Origin: Bog-473 sp035552395
Lineage (GTDB): Bacteria; Actinomycetota; Acidimicrobiia; Acidimicrobiales; RAAP-2
NCBI GenBank assembly: GCA_035552395.1
Contig: DASZLL010000044.1
Span: forward strand, 1-64,000
Length of the DNA stretch: 64,000 nt
Direction of reading: 5' to 3'
Each line of letters starts with the position of its first letter. The stretch's first letter is position 1. A model generated the notes under the pieces. It saw nothing but the letters and a program-made list of their open reading frames with translations. It was not told where the DNA came from and ran no database searches. This document shows, piece by piece, positions 52,121 to 60,692 of this stretch. A program made the position numbers and the translations under genes.

Positions 52121-53146
52121 TCATCCGAAGAAAACCTCGGCTTCCGCATAGAGCTCCGGTGGCACCAGTTTGATCGTCGCCAAGGCCTCAGAGAGCGGGA
52201 CGAGGTGGATGGAGGTGCCATGCAGCGCCACCATCTGACCGAGGTGACCATCATGCAGAGCGTCTATGGCATGTAGTCCAAACCTCGTCGCGAGCACGCG
52301 GTCGAACGCTGTGGGACTCCCACCGCGTTGCACGTGTCCAAGAACCGTGGTGCGGGCTTCTTTTTGCGTGCGATGGGCGATCTCCGACTCCAAGAGGTTC
52401 CCGATCCCCGACAGGCGCACATGGCCGAAAGCATCCACCTCGCCATCCCGCGAAGGCAACGTACCCTCGAGTGGCATTGCTCCTTCGGCCACGACGATGA
52501 TCGGCGCGTAGTGACTTGCAAAGCGATGCTCGATGAAGGCACACACCTCCTCGATGTGGAACGGGCGTTCGGGGATAAGTATCGCGTTTGCACCCCCGGC
52601 AACTCCGGAGTGCCAGGCGATCCATCCGGTGTGTCGTCCCATGACCTCGACAATGAGTACACGGTGGTGACTTTCAGCCGTTGTGTGCAATCGATCGATG
52701 GCTTCAGTTGCAACCGTCACGGCGGTATCAAAACCGAACGTGTAATCGGTGGCTCCCAGATCGTTGTCGATGGTCTTTGGTACACCAACAACAGGAAGAC
52801 CGGTCGCTGACAGCTTGGTCGCCACGCCGAGGGTGTCCTCACCTCCGATCACAACAAGGCCCTCGACACCAAGGCTGTCTACCGTGTCGAGAATCCGGCG
52901 TTCACCGTTGTCCTCTCTGTAAGGATTGGTTCGGCTGGACCCGAGAATCGTGCCTCCGCGCGGCAGGATTCCCCGGACGGCGGCGACGTCAAGCGGCATC
53001 GAGTCGCCTTCCAAAGGACCTCGCCAACCGTCGCGGAATCCGACGAACTCGTCACCGTAAACCTGGACACCCTTGCGTACGACGGCCCGGATCACCGCGT
53101 TCAGACCCGGGCAGTCGCCGCCACCAGTCAGCACTCCTACACGCAC
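52121..53146 (-). CDS. pfp: Pyrophosphate-dependent 6-phosphofructokinase
   Basis: A 341-residue phosphofructokinase. Two residues decide the phosphoryl donor: position 104 is Asp ('GGEDTLG', residues 101-107) and position 124 is Lys ('GVPKTIDNDL'). Asp104/Lys124 is the PPi-PFK pattern; ATP enzymes have Gly at both. The sequence follows Amycolatopsis-type PPi-PFK closely ('TDYTFGFDTAVTVATEAIDRLHTTAESHHR'). The catalytic Asp127 in T-I-D-N-D is present, as is 'MGRHTGWIA' for the sugar phosphate. The reaction is reversible and can serve glycolysis or gluconeogenesis with PPi. Confidence 0.93.
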   Translation of the reverse strand: MRVGVLTGGGDCPGLNAVIRAVVRKGVQVYGDEFVGFRDGWRGPLEGDSMPLDVAAVRGILPRGGTILGSSRTNPYREDNGERRILDTVDSLGVEGLVVIGGEDTLGVATKLSATGLPVVGVPKTIDNDLGATDYTFGFDTAVTVATEAIDRLHTTAESHHRVLIVEVMGRHTGWIAWHSGVAGGANAILIPERPFHIEEVCAFIEHRFASHYAPIIVVAEGAMPLEGTLPSRDGEVDAFGHVRLSGIGNLLESEIAHRTQKEARTTVLGHVQRGGSPTAFDRVLATRFGLHAIDALHDGHLGQMVALHGTSIHLVPLSEALATIKLVPPELYAEAEVFFG

Positions 53147-53230
53147 AGAACGGAGCGTACCCAGGACCGGGGACTGCCGTTTGGAGCAGAGGGCATTCGG
53201 GGAGCACGACTGCTCCTCAAGAACGGTTTG

Positions 53231-53886
53231 CTACAGCCCCGCTCTTGGAGTCGTCGGGCGGGGAGCTCGACGTCCCTGAACCAAGGGATTGACCTGCTCG
53301 GGCGGATCAGAAACAGGGTGGACGTCGGGGTCCGGGAAGAACCGTGCGTAGTTGCCCGCCTCCCAGGCCGACCTGAGGCCCGGCGCGCCGAGATCCCAGT
53401 CGGGACGAATCTCGCGTGTCACCTCGCGAAGATCGCGCCGCAAGTCTTCACCCGACGGGCGGCCCCAAAACCAATAGCCGTTGTACACGGTGTGGATGAC
53501 GAGCCCGGCTTCAGCGCGAGCGTGTAAGGGATCATCGGATCGTGGTACGGGATCGGTGTACTCCTGAATGTCCAGGTCCTTCTGCACCCGTCTGCCCGCG
53601 TCGGAGAGGAACGTCCAACCGGCACCAACTGAGTCGCGGAACTCACGAGTCGCAAGGATGTTGTCGGTCGAGATCGTGACGATCTGCGTATACGCCACCA
53701 CGAACTTCGAGTACAGAGATACAAGCTCCAAGTGTTGTTGGTGATCTTCGGACAGTAGTGACCTCGGCTAAGCACCAGAACCATTGGGTCGTTGCCCTGC
53801 AACTCGCTGAGTCTGCGGCGAGTCTTGGTATGGTCGGTCAAGTCGTAGTCAGGGAACTTCGCGCCAGGCTTGATATCAGCACGCAC
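53231..53886 (-). pseudogene. Frameshifted redoxin/peroxiredoxin-like gene
   Basis: Two overlapping frames together spell one AhpC/TSA-like protein of about 190-215 residues. Frame one (GTG at 53886, after GAAGAGGAAG) gives 'FPDYDLTDHTKTRRRLSELQGNDPMVLVLSRGHYCPK', with one Cys at the peroxidatic position, then jumps at about 53745, where one G seems lost (AAGATC for AAGGATC). Frame two continues 'DHQQHLELVSLYSKFVVAYTQIVTISTDN'. A +1/-1 pair at about 53547-53493 scrambles some 15 residues, after which 'LVIHTVYNGYWFWGRPS' resumes. So three single-base indels are needed for the ancestral protein. Either a real pseudogene or assembly error. Confidence 0.8.
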
Positions 53887-54024
53887 AGGTCTTCCTCTTC
53901 AGGGTCTCGAGTCAAATGGGCCCTCTGAAGTGAGCATGGCGATCCGGGCGAGCCCTCGCGCCCGTTTGACACCCTGGTCCATTGCCCTGGCCTGGGTTCT
54001 AAGAAACCGTGCCCGTCTCTGCCC

Positions 54025-56760
54025 TCAGCTCGGCAACGCGGCGCGCAGGTCCCTCCGTGAATTGATCCCCAGTTTCGTGAATACCTTGCGCAGGTGCCAT
54101 TCGACGGTCCGCGAGCTGATGAAGAGCTCCGCGCCGATCTCTGGGTTCGTCAGACCGTCTCGGGCGAGACGCGCTATGTGCTCCTCTTGGGGGGTGAGTT
54201 CGTCACGGGTGTCGTCCCGACGTTTCCGCACCTTTTCCCCCGTAGCCATCAACTCGTGGCGCGCGCGCTCCGCGAATCCATTCGCCCCCATTGAGAAGAA
54301 CGTGTCATAGGCGGCTCGGAGCGGCTGCCGCGCGTCGGCCCGGCGGTTCACCCGGCGCAACCATTCGCCATAGCTCAGCTGCGCCCGGGCCAGATGCGCC
54401 ACCATTCGGGTCCGCTCAAGCGCCTCGATGGCCTGGCGATGTAACTCCTCCGCTGATTCAGCGTCCACGACGAGCGCGCGCGAACGCGCCGCGGTTCCCT
54501 TCGCCCACTCGGTGCCACTCGCCATGGCGTATTCAGAGAGGCGATTCGCGGCGTCACGGGCGGCCTGTGGCTGGCCACATCGCGATGCGGCCTCAACCAG
54601 CTCGGGCAGCGCCCAAGCAGCAATCACCATGTCGTCTGCCGCGACTGCGTTCTGTGCGGCGACCAGCGCCAGCTCGTAGTGCCCTAGACCGTTGTAAAGG
54701 ATCGCCGTCGCATATTCGGCCGAGCTGATCGCGCAGCCCTCGCCCCGGACGCGGGCCGCGCGATTCATTACCTCGACCAGGTTCAATGCTGTCAACGTTT
54801 GGCCTCGCCAGGCTGCAAGCCGCAGCGGGATGTAGGGAAGCGTCTCGGCTCTGATTCCCAGATCGAGGCTCTGTGCCTCGGTGAACAGTCCGGCCGCTAG
54901 GGATAACTCACCCGTTTGGATGTGGAATCCAGCCAGGTAGTCAAGGGCATAGGGAAGCAAGGTTAGAGTTCCCGTCGTGCGAGCGAGTTCCGCTTGCGTC
55001 GAGGCAAGCTCGAACCAAGCTTCGTCGTCCCACAACTCCATTGCCGTGAGGTCGTACGCGACACTTGGCCAGTCCAGCTCTCGCTCGGCGGAACGGTAGG
55101 CGCGTAGAGCTCCGGTCAACGCAGGCGCTGCGGCTACATACCCTTCGATCGCACGGGTCGCCATACCGAGCAACAGCAGCCGCCTGGCCGAAAGCGATTC
55201 GGGCCCTAGGGCCGCCGCTTGAGCCGCTCGCGCAACGTCGATGTAATCCGATCCGGCCGCGAGACTGGCGGCATAGACAGCAGCGACCATCGCTTCCAGG
55301 TAGGTCTCTTGTGCGAGATCGTCATCGAGGTGTTCCAGTCGTTGCGCCGCTCTGAGCAGAAGTAGTGGCGCGTCGCGGCCTCGTTTGAGATCAAAGGTGA
55401 TCTCAGCATGCATGCGTTGTACCTGGGCCCGGCCGAAATCGTCCAGCGGCCCCGCGTCCGCTGTCGCCAGGAGCGACTCTGCAGCCGCGAGGTCCGCGGC
55501 TTCGAATTTCGCACGAGCGGCCGCAATCGCCCGTGAGGCGCGAAGGCCCGGGTCCGGGGTGAGTGCCACCGCCCGTTCTAGGAAGGCGGCCGAGGCCGCG
55601 AGACCACCCCGACGCTGCGCAACCTTCGCGCAGTCGAGCAGCTCGCCGGCCACCTCCTTGTCGGGATCTCTCGCCGCTTGCGCACGATGCCAGGCCCGCC
55701 GATCAGGATCCGCTGCAGGGTCCATTGCGGCCGCTAGCGCAGCGTGCACTGCGCGTCGATCGTCCGCCGAGGCCGCACCGTAGACAGCCGATCTCACCAA
55801 CGGATGTCGAAACCGTACCCGCGCGCCTATCTCGAGCAACTGATCGGCACTGGCGGGTTGGGCCGCCGTTTGTTCGATCCCAAGCGACCGGGCCGCCCGC
55901 CAAAGAAGAGAGGCGTCTCCTATGGGGTCTGCCGCCGCGAGCAGCATGAGTTGTTGCGTCGCTACTGGCAACTCGGCCACTCGCGCCAGATAGTGCTCCT
56001 CGATCTGTCCGGGGACATCCCCTCTATCTGGGACCGCGAATCCGCCGGCCAGAGCGGCTGTGCTCATACTCCTCGAAAGCTCGAGCAACGCCAATGGGTT
56101 GCCCCGTGTTTCGGCGGCAATCCGGTCACGTACGCGCTCATCGAGCCGGCCCGGAACGATTGTTGCGAGGAGAGCGCGCGCGTCTTCCTCCTCAAGCCCT
56201 TCGACTCGCAGCTCCGGTAACCCCGCGAGTTCGCGTTCGGCGCTTGGTTCGCGCACACCGAAGACGATCGCGACCGACTCTGCCAACAGCCGTCGGGCAA
56301 CGAAACCGAGGACCTGGCACGAGGCTCGATCCAGCCACTGTGCATCGTCCACGAGGCAGACCAATGCCTGCTCCTCGGCAACGTCGGACAGCAGACTGAG
56401 CGTCGCCAGGGCGACCAGGAAAGCATCCGGTCGATCGCCAGACGAGATGCCGAGCGCCACCTCCAGTGCGTCCTTCTGTGGCTTCGGAAGCGAGTCAAGC
56501 TTTCCGAGCATCGGCGCACACAGCTGGTGCAGTCCTGCGAACGGCAGCTCCATCTCAGCCTCGACCCCGGCGACTTGGGCAACGCGGAACCCAGCGGCCT
56601 GTGAAGCGCAGTAGCGCAGCAGGGACGACTTTCCGACACCGGCTTCACCGCGGAGGACCAGGACCGCACTGTGCCCACTACGTACTTCTTCCAGTAGCCG
56701 ATCGAGCACACCGCACTCATTGGTCCTGCCGCGAAACCCGGGGGGGCGCTGGCTGACCAT
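54025..56760 (-). CDS. LAL-type (large ATP-binding) LuxR-family transcriptional regulator
   Basis: A 911-residue regulator. An AAA-type ATPase lies at the N terminus: 'GFRGRTNECGVLDRLLEEVRSG', Walker A 'GEAGVGKSSLL' (about 38-48), Walker B 'LVCLVDDAQWLD' (about 130-141). A long TPR-like helical middle follows, and a LuxR HTH closes it: 'DELTPQEEHIARLARDGLTNPEIGAELFISSRTVEWHLRKVFTKLGI'. This is the MalT/LAL architecture, sensing a ligand through the middle part. Targets are probably nearby oxidoreductase genes upstream on the same strand, but no operator is recognised. Confidence 0.94.
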   Translation of the reverse strand: MVSQRPPGFRGRTNECGVLDRLLEEVRSGHSAVLVLRGEAGVGKSSLLRYCASQAAGFRVAQVAGVEAEMELPFAGLHQLCAPMLGKLDSLPKPQKDALEVALGISSGDRPDAFLVALATLSLLSDVAEEQALVCLVDDAQWLDRASCQVLGFVARRLLAESVAIVFGVREPSAERELAGLPELRVEGLEEEDARALLATIVPGRLDERVRDRIAAETRGNPLALLELSRSMSTAALAGGFAVPDRGDVPGQIEEHYLARVAELPVATQQLMLLAAADPIGDASLLWRAARSLGIEQTAAQPASADQLLEIGARVRFRHPLVRSAVYGAASADDRRAVHAALAAAMDPAADPDRRAWHRAQAARDPDKEVAGELLDCAKVAQRRGGLAASAAFLERAVALTPDPGLRASRAIAAARAKFEAADLAAAESLLATADAGPLDDFGRAQVQRMHAEITFDLKRGRDAPLLLLRAAQRLEHLDDDLAQETYLEAMVAAVYAASLAAGSDYIDVARAAQAAALGPESLSARRLLLLGMATRAIEGYVAAAPALTGALRAYRSAERELDWPSVAYDLTAMELWDDEAWFELASTQAELARTTGTLTLLPYALDYLAGFHIQTGELSLAAGLFTEAQSLDLGIRAETLPYIPLRLAAWRGQTLTALNLVEVMNRAARVRGEGCAISSAEYATAILYNGLGHYELALVAAQNAVAADDMVIAAWALPELVEAASRCGQPQAARDAANRLSEYAMASGTEWAKGTAARSRALVVDAESAEELHRQAIEALERTRMVAHLARAQLSYGEWLRRVNRRADARQPLRAAYDTFFSMGANGFAERARHELMATGEKVRKRRDDTRDELTPQEEHIARLARDGLTNPEIGAELFISSRTVEWHLRKVFTKLGINSRRDLRAALPS

Positions 56761-57027
56761 TTGGCCGCAGCCTAAGCGACCAGGGTTGCCATCGTCTCAC
56801 CCGGACACCGACGAAGCGCCCGGTGCAACCAGCCGATAAATCCGCGTTCTCGTTCTTCACGCCGGGGCCCAACGGATGTTCGACCAAGGGCGTCGACATC
56901 TACCCCGAGCTCCAACAGCTGCGATTCGCTGTATCGGTTATCCCCCAAGGGACGGACGGCACCTTCCCTCGTTGCGAGAAGCCCCGTCTGTTTCCTTTCT
57001 CCTCGCGGCCAATGAGGAGTTCGCTGA

Positions 57028-57867
57028 TCAACGCAGAAACTCCAACAGTGCCGCGTTGACTTCGGCCGAATGCGTCCAACATACGTTGTGCGGTCCGTCT
57101 GTGATCTCAATCAACTTCACGTCGTCGACTAGTTCGGGAAGACGCCGACCGGTCGACTCGATCGGGAGGATGCGGTCATCAGTGCCCTGGAGAACGAGCA
57201 CAGGCACATCCATCTTGGGGAGGTCGGCCCGGAAATCCGTCAACCAAGTCGAGACACAGGCGAGGCTGGCGTAGGCGGATGAAGCGGACGCTACCTCGAA
57301 GCTTGCGTTCCAGGCCTCGTCGCTGATACGAGTGCCGCGGAAGGTGTCGACGTTGTTGAAGTTGTCGAGGAAGAACTTGAACCACGCATAACGGTCCTTA
57401 CGTACACTCTCCATGAAGCCATCAAAGACGCTTTGGGGCACTCCCTTGGGGTTGTCGTCTGCCTGCAACAAGAACGGCGGGATAGGCCCGATCAATACCG
57501 CCTTTACGACCCGGTTGGAGCCATACGTTCCGAGATACCGCGCCACCTCGCCAGTTCCCATCGAGAAACCGACCAGTGTCGCGTCGCGCAGATCGAGTTC
57601 ATCCATGAGACTTTTCAGATCCGCCGCGAACGTGTCGTAGTCGTATCCCACGGTCGGCTGACTCGACTTGCCGAAGCCCCGGCGGTCGTACGTGATGACG
57701 CGGTGACCGGCTTCTAAAAGAACGGGCACCTGCTTTTCCCACGATGATCCGCTGAGTGGATATCCGTGGATCAGGACTACTGGCGCACCGTCTCCATGGT
57801 CCTCGTAGTAGATCTCGACCTTGTCGGAATTCTCCGTTCCGACCTCCAGGTAAGGCACCTTTACCAT
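57028..57867 (-). CDS. Alpha/beta hydrolase (non-haem haloperoxidase/esterase type)
   Basis: A 279-residue hydrolase. The oxyanion block is 'VVLIHGYPLSGSSWEKQ', the nucleophile Ser in 'LVGFSMGTGEVARYLG' (G-x-S-x-G), the acid Asp in 'LVLQGTDDRILP', the His in 'GPHNVCWTHS'. 'YDRRGFGKSSQP' is typical of the cofactor-free haloperoxidase/perhydrolase group, in which esterases use peroxide to make peracids. The ATG at 57867 sits behind AGGAAAGAAAAGG; an in-frame GTG at 57858 has a comparable site. It lies 105 bp after the VOC gene on the same strand. Confidence 0.92.
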   Translation of the reverse strand: MVKVPYLEVGTENSDKVEIYYEDHGDGAPVVLIHGYPLSGSSWEKQVPVLLEAGHRVITYDRRGFGKSSQPTVGYDYDTFAADLKSLMDELDLRDATLVGFSMGTGEVARYLGTYGSNRVVKAVLIGPIPPFLLQADDNPKGVPQSVFDGFMESVRKDRYAWFKFFLDNFNNVDTFRGTRISDEAWNASFEVASASSAYASLACVSTWLTDFRADLPKMDVPVLVLQGTDDRILPIESTGRRLPELVDDVKLIEITDGPHNVCWTHSAEVNAALLEFLR

Positions 57868-57972
57868 CTCCTTTTCTTTCCTAGCTACCGCGGTTCGAGC
57901 ACAGATGCACCGCCCCGGCCGCCGCAACGAGCTGCGGCTGATAAGTGGGGCGGATGGTTTACGCGTGCAGAA

Positions 57973-58413
57973 TCACTCCCGGCCCGGGAGCCGCGTCGTG
58001 ACCTCTTGGACGATCCACAGATTGCCGTCCGGGTCGTTGAAAGAGCAGAAAGAGCCGTAGCTGGTGCGCTCGGGGTCAACCCCGGGTTGGCGCGCCTCGA
58101 CCGGGAACGGAGGACCGTGCCAGACGTCACTTACGTCGATGCCCAGCTTGAGGAGTCCGTCGCGAGCCGCCTCGATGTCAGGGACGACGAGGGTGCCCTG
58201 CGTCCCGCCCGGCGCGGCCGTGTGCAGTCCCAGGCCGAACGTAATCGAGGCCGGCGAGCCCGGAGGAGTGAACTGAACGAAGCGCAGTCCATCCATCGGT
58301 GCGACGTCGTCGTCAAGTCGCCACCCAAGTTGCTGGTAGAAACCCTTGGCTCGGTCGACATCGGTCACGGGGACGATGTGGTTTTCCAGATTCATTTTCA
58401 CGGTCGCGCTCAT
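57973..58413 (-). CDS. VOC-superfamily (glyoxalase-like) protein
   Basis: A 146-residue VOC protein with two beta-alpha-beta3 halves: 'MNLENHIVPVTDVDRAKGFYQQLGWRLD' and 'TLVVPDIEAARDGLLKLGIDVSDVW', ending 'CSFNDPDGNLWIVQEV'. Metal-site candidates are His12 and the Glu in 'IVQEV'. Such proteins include glyoxalases, dioxygenases and resistance proteins. The N-terminal half lacks a further obvious ligand. It is followed by the hydrolase gene on the same strand. Confidence 0.87.
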   Translation of the reverse strand: MSATVKMNLENHIVPVTDVDRAKGFYQQLGWRLDDDVAPMDGLRFVQFTPPGSPASITFGLGLHTAAPGGTQGTLVVPDIEAARDGLLKLGIDVSDVWHGPPFPVEARQPGVDPERTSYGSFCSFNDPDGNLWIVQEVTTRLPGRE

Positions 58414-58829
58414 GGACTTCTCTCGCTTTCATTCCTTGGTGGTTCCGACTCATCGCTTGCCGATGACACCACTTGTGTCGGGAGCAACTGCGCACGTCAA
58501 ACGTTGGTTCGTAACAGTTCCGACCTGACGGGCGCGGTGGCGAATTGTTTGCCTTCACTCTCCCGGCCTGGGCGTGTCCACCCATCAATCAGGTTGCGCC
58601 CATGGCACCCCAGTCGCGCCCGTCAGGGCCCTGGTCGGTACCCTGGTTTCAGGTGGTGGCCCGTCCACAGGGTTGGGAATCAAAAAAGAGAGCCACCACC
58701 GAACCCCGCTGGCTCGCGTACGTTTGGGTGCTCCAGCAGATGCTGAACAGCGGACGGCGAACCGGGCTGAGTGCCCGATGTACGGGTGGCCCGGAACTAG
58801 CGGGAGGAGCTGGGACGAGGGCTCACTGG
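58414..58829. other. 416-bp gap upstream of the VOC gene
   Basis: No convincing gene lies here. Frames crossing it on the plus strand are Pro/Arg/Trp-rich and have no family resemblance. The stretch has to hold a promoter for the VOC/hydrolase pair and the end of the frameshifted SDR transcript. The DNA contains a A-run (CAAAAAAGAGAG at about 58680) and shows no tRNA or repeat structure that I can recognise. Confidence 0.35.
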
Positions 58830-59546
58830 TCAGTGACCCGCAATCCGGCCACCATCGATGTGGACGATTTCGCCAGTGATGAAAGGCGACGACTCGAGGA
58901 AGAGGAGACCCTTGACGACGTCACTTACCTGGCCGACGTGACCAATCGGCTGGCGAGGTCCGAGCAATTCGTACTCCTCGGTCGGGTGTACGGGCGTCTG
59001 AATGACGCCTAGCGAGACGGCGTTGACACGGATACCCCGAGTCGCGTACTCGATTGCGAGTGACCTGGTCGCTGCCGCGATGCCGCCCTTGGTCAGCGAA
59101 GCAACTACCGACGGAGCAGTGGAGTCTGCGTAGTCGACGAGGGTCGAGGAAACATTCACCACGTGGCCTCCCGCCGGAAGCCAGCATCTCGCGGACGACT
59201 CGCTGCGTCAGCCGAAAGAAGGCGGCGACGACGTTCACGCCCATCATGGACTGATAATCCTCTTCGGTGTGTCAGTGAACGACTTGCCAATGTAAATACC
59301 GGCGTTATTGACGAGCGTGTCGACGCGACCGAACCGCTCAAGCGCTTCGCGCGCGATCAACGCGGGCGTCGACGGGTCAGTGATGTCAGCCTCGACGCTG
59401 AGCATCTCGCCGTCGTCGCTGGGCTTGATCGTCCGAGCGGTCGCGACGGCCCAGCCCTGTTGTGCGTACGCTGCCACCATGCCTGCCCCTATGCCTTGGG
59501 ACCCGCCACTCGCAATGGCAACCTTTGACCTGACGCGATCACGCAT
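58830..59546 (-). pseudogene. Frameshifted short-chain dehydrogenase/reductase (SDR) gene
   Basis: The ATG at 59546 starts an SDR: 'VRSKVAIASGGSQGIGAGMVAAYAQQGW' (Rossmann G-x3-G-x-G), 'VDTLVNNAGIYIGKSF'. At about 59269 one base seems missing; the next segment 'MMGVNVVAAFFRLTQRVVREMLASGG' is in another frame, and at about 59167 a base is gained, returning to the first frame: 'VVNVSSTLVDYADSTAPSVVASLTKGGIAAATRSLA', ending 'GEIVHIDGG'. The catalytic Tyr of Y-x3-K is replaced in the visible S-x-x-x-x-x-TK sequence, so even the repaired protein may be atypical. A TGA lies in the out-of-frame part. Either decay or sequence error. Confidence 0.8.
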
Positions 59547-59874
59547 TCCCTCCCGCGTCGCGACCGCGCCGCTCTTTCTCGACTGCGAGCGCCGGGTCAC
59601 TCGGGTGAGGTGACAGCGGCACGACTTCGTCCTTTCGCCAGATACGGAGCGGCATGGATGCCAGAACCTCTTCGAGCTGAGCTTGGTCGTCCGCCGCAAA
59701 GAGCCCGAGCGTGCGCCACTCACCCGGCCGCAATGGCGGGCGCCAGAGACGCAAAAGATGGCCTTGCGCCGCCAATTCCGTCGAACGGGCGGCCTCTCGA
59801 GCACGAATCTCTTGGACGGCGGTCTCCGGTGTTCCCTCTGGAACGTGTGTGGTCATGGTGACGAGGAATTCCAC
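59539..59874 (-). CDS. Muconolactone isomerase-like protein
   Basis: A 111-residue MIase-family protein: 'MEFLVTMTTHVPEGTPETAVQEIRAREAARSTELAAQGHLLRLWRPP', 'GEWRTLGLFAADDQAQLEEVLASMPL'. The real enzyme isomerises muconolactone in the catechol branch of the beta-ketoadipate pathway; many homologues sit beside SDR genes and have other, unknown roles. The GTG at 59874 has AGGAGG 5 bp ahead and gives the canonical first residues, so it is preferred to the GTG at 59880. Its end overlaps the SDR start by 8 bp. The tail after 'PSDPALA' is extended and charged. Confidence 0.87.
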   Translation of the reverse strand: MEFLVTMTTHVPEGTPETAVQEIRAREAARSTELAAQGHLLRLWRPPLRPGEWRTLGLFAADDQAQLEEVLASMPLRIWRKDEVVPLSPHPSDPALAVEKERRGRDAGGNA

Positions 59875-59970
59875 GGTCACCTCCTCTTGCGCCCATTGTG
59901 ACCCTCTGCGGTCCCCGCTCGCGCCCGTTGAGCCCCCTGGTCAGCAGCCAGGGTCGGCGACAGATGACAC

Positions 59971-60406
59971 TCAGAACGTGTAGGCCTGGACCAGGACCCG
60001 TCCTGTCGACACATCGACCGTCCCTAAGGCCCAGATCTGCACTGGGTTGACCCAGGACAGTTCGGGGTGATTGCTCGTCAAAGTCACGTTCTCGCGCAGC
60101 CGCAGAACCGGTGGCCCGTCGTTCCGAAGAGCGATCCCTGACGCAACCAAGGGAGATTCTCCTTCCGTCTCCGGTTGATATCACGGCGCGGATATTGAGC
60201 TCCGCGCGGCCGTCCGCACGGATGTAGAGGTAGTCCACTCCTTTGAACGCTCCGCTCAAGTTTGGACCGGCGACGTGTCCTTCCAAGTTGAAGTCGAACC
60301 TTGCCCCCTCAGCGGGTGGAGCCACACCGGGGCACTTCGCGGGTGCGACAACCCCATCCTCAGCGCCACAGTGGATCCAGAACCCCGAGGAGGTCACCGT
60401 GGACAC
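59971..60406 (-). pseudogene. Frameshifted DUF3237-family gene
   Basis: The first frame gives 'ARFDFNLEGHVAGPNLSGAFKGVDYLYIRADGRAELNIRAVISTGDGRRISL', a clear DUF3237 core (G-P-x-L-S-G ... D-G...R). At about 60151 an extra base shifts the frame (CTTGGTTGC for CTT-GTTGC); the other frame continues 'VASGIALRNDGPP' to 'WVNPVQIWALGTVDVSTGRVLVQAYTF' and a TGA at 59973-59971, a normal DUF3237 ending. Repaired length is about 145 residues, as expected. DUF3237 proteins are barrel-like and of unknown function. The start is uncertain (GTG at 60406 or 60397). The gap to the HD-x-x-GH gene (60407-60692) holds no convincing gene. Confidence 0.75.
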
Positions 60407-60692
60407 CGTCGACCACGCCGACGCTGCGTCTCGATACCTGGAGGAGGTGCCCGGTGTACTTCCCCGATAATTTCAGCGACCTGGACGAGGTGTCTGAGCG
60501 GCTGAACCGATGGGCACTCCAAGGCTGGCGGTCACTGCGCCATCGCATGGTTGTCATTGCTTCTCGCAAATCTCGTGGACGCACGACCACTCGCGTTGTA
60601 CCTTGAACGAGGATTGTGTTCTCAGTGCTGGCCTGTAACGACCACCATTGCCTGCGGCCGAAGAAGAAGCCATGAAATGACTGAGCGCCAAG

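Noticed and set aside
56772..57110. Minus-strand frame in the gap between the LAL regulator and the hydrolase
   Set aside because: Mixed composition without a recognisable domain, overlapping the hydrolase end; not supported as a gene.
60453..60606. Plus-strand segment 'YFPDNFSDLDEVSERLNRWALQGWRSLRHRM' faintly like an IS21-type transposase C terminus
   Set aside because: Too short, no catalytic D-D-E residues, no terminal inverted repeats or companion gene seen.
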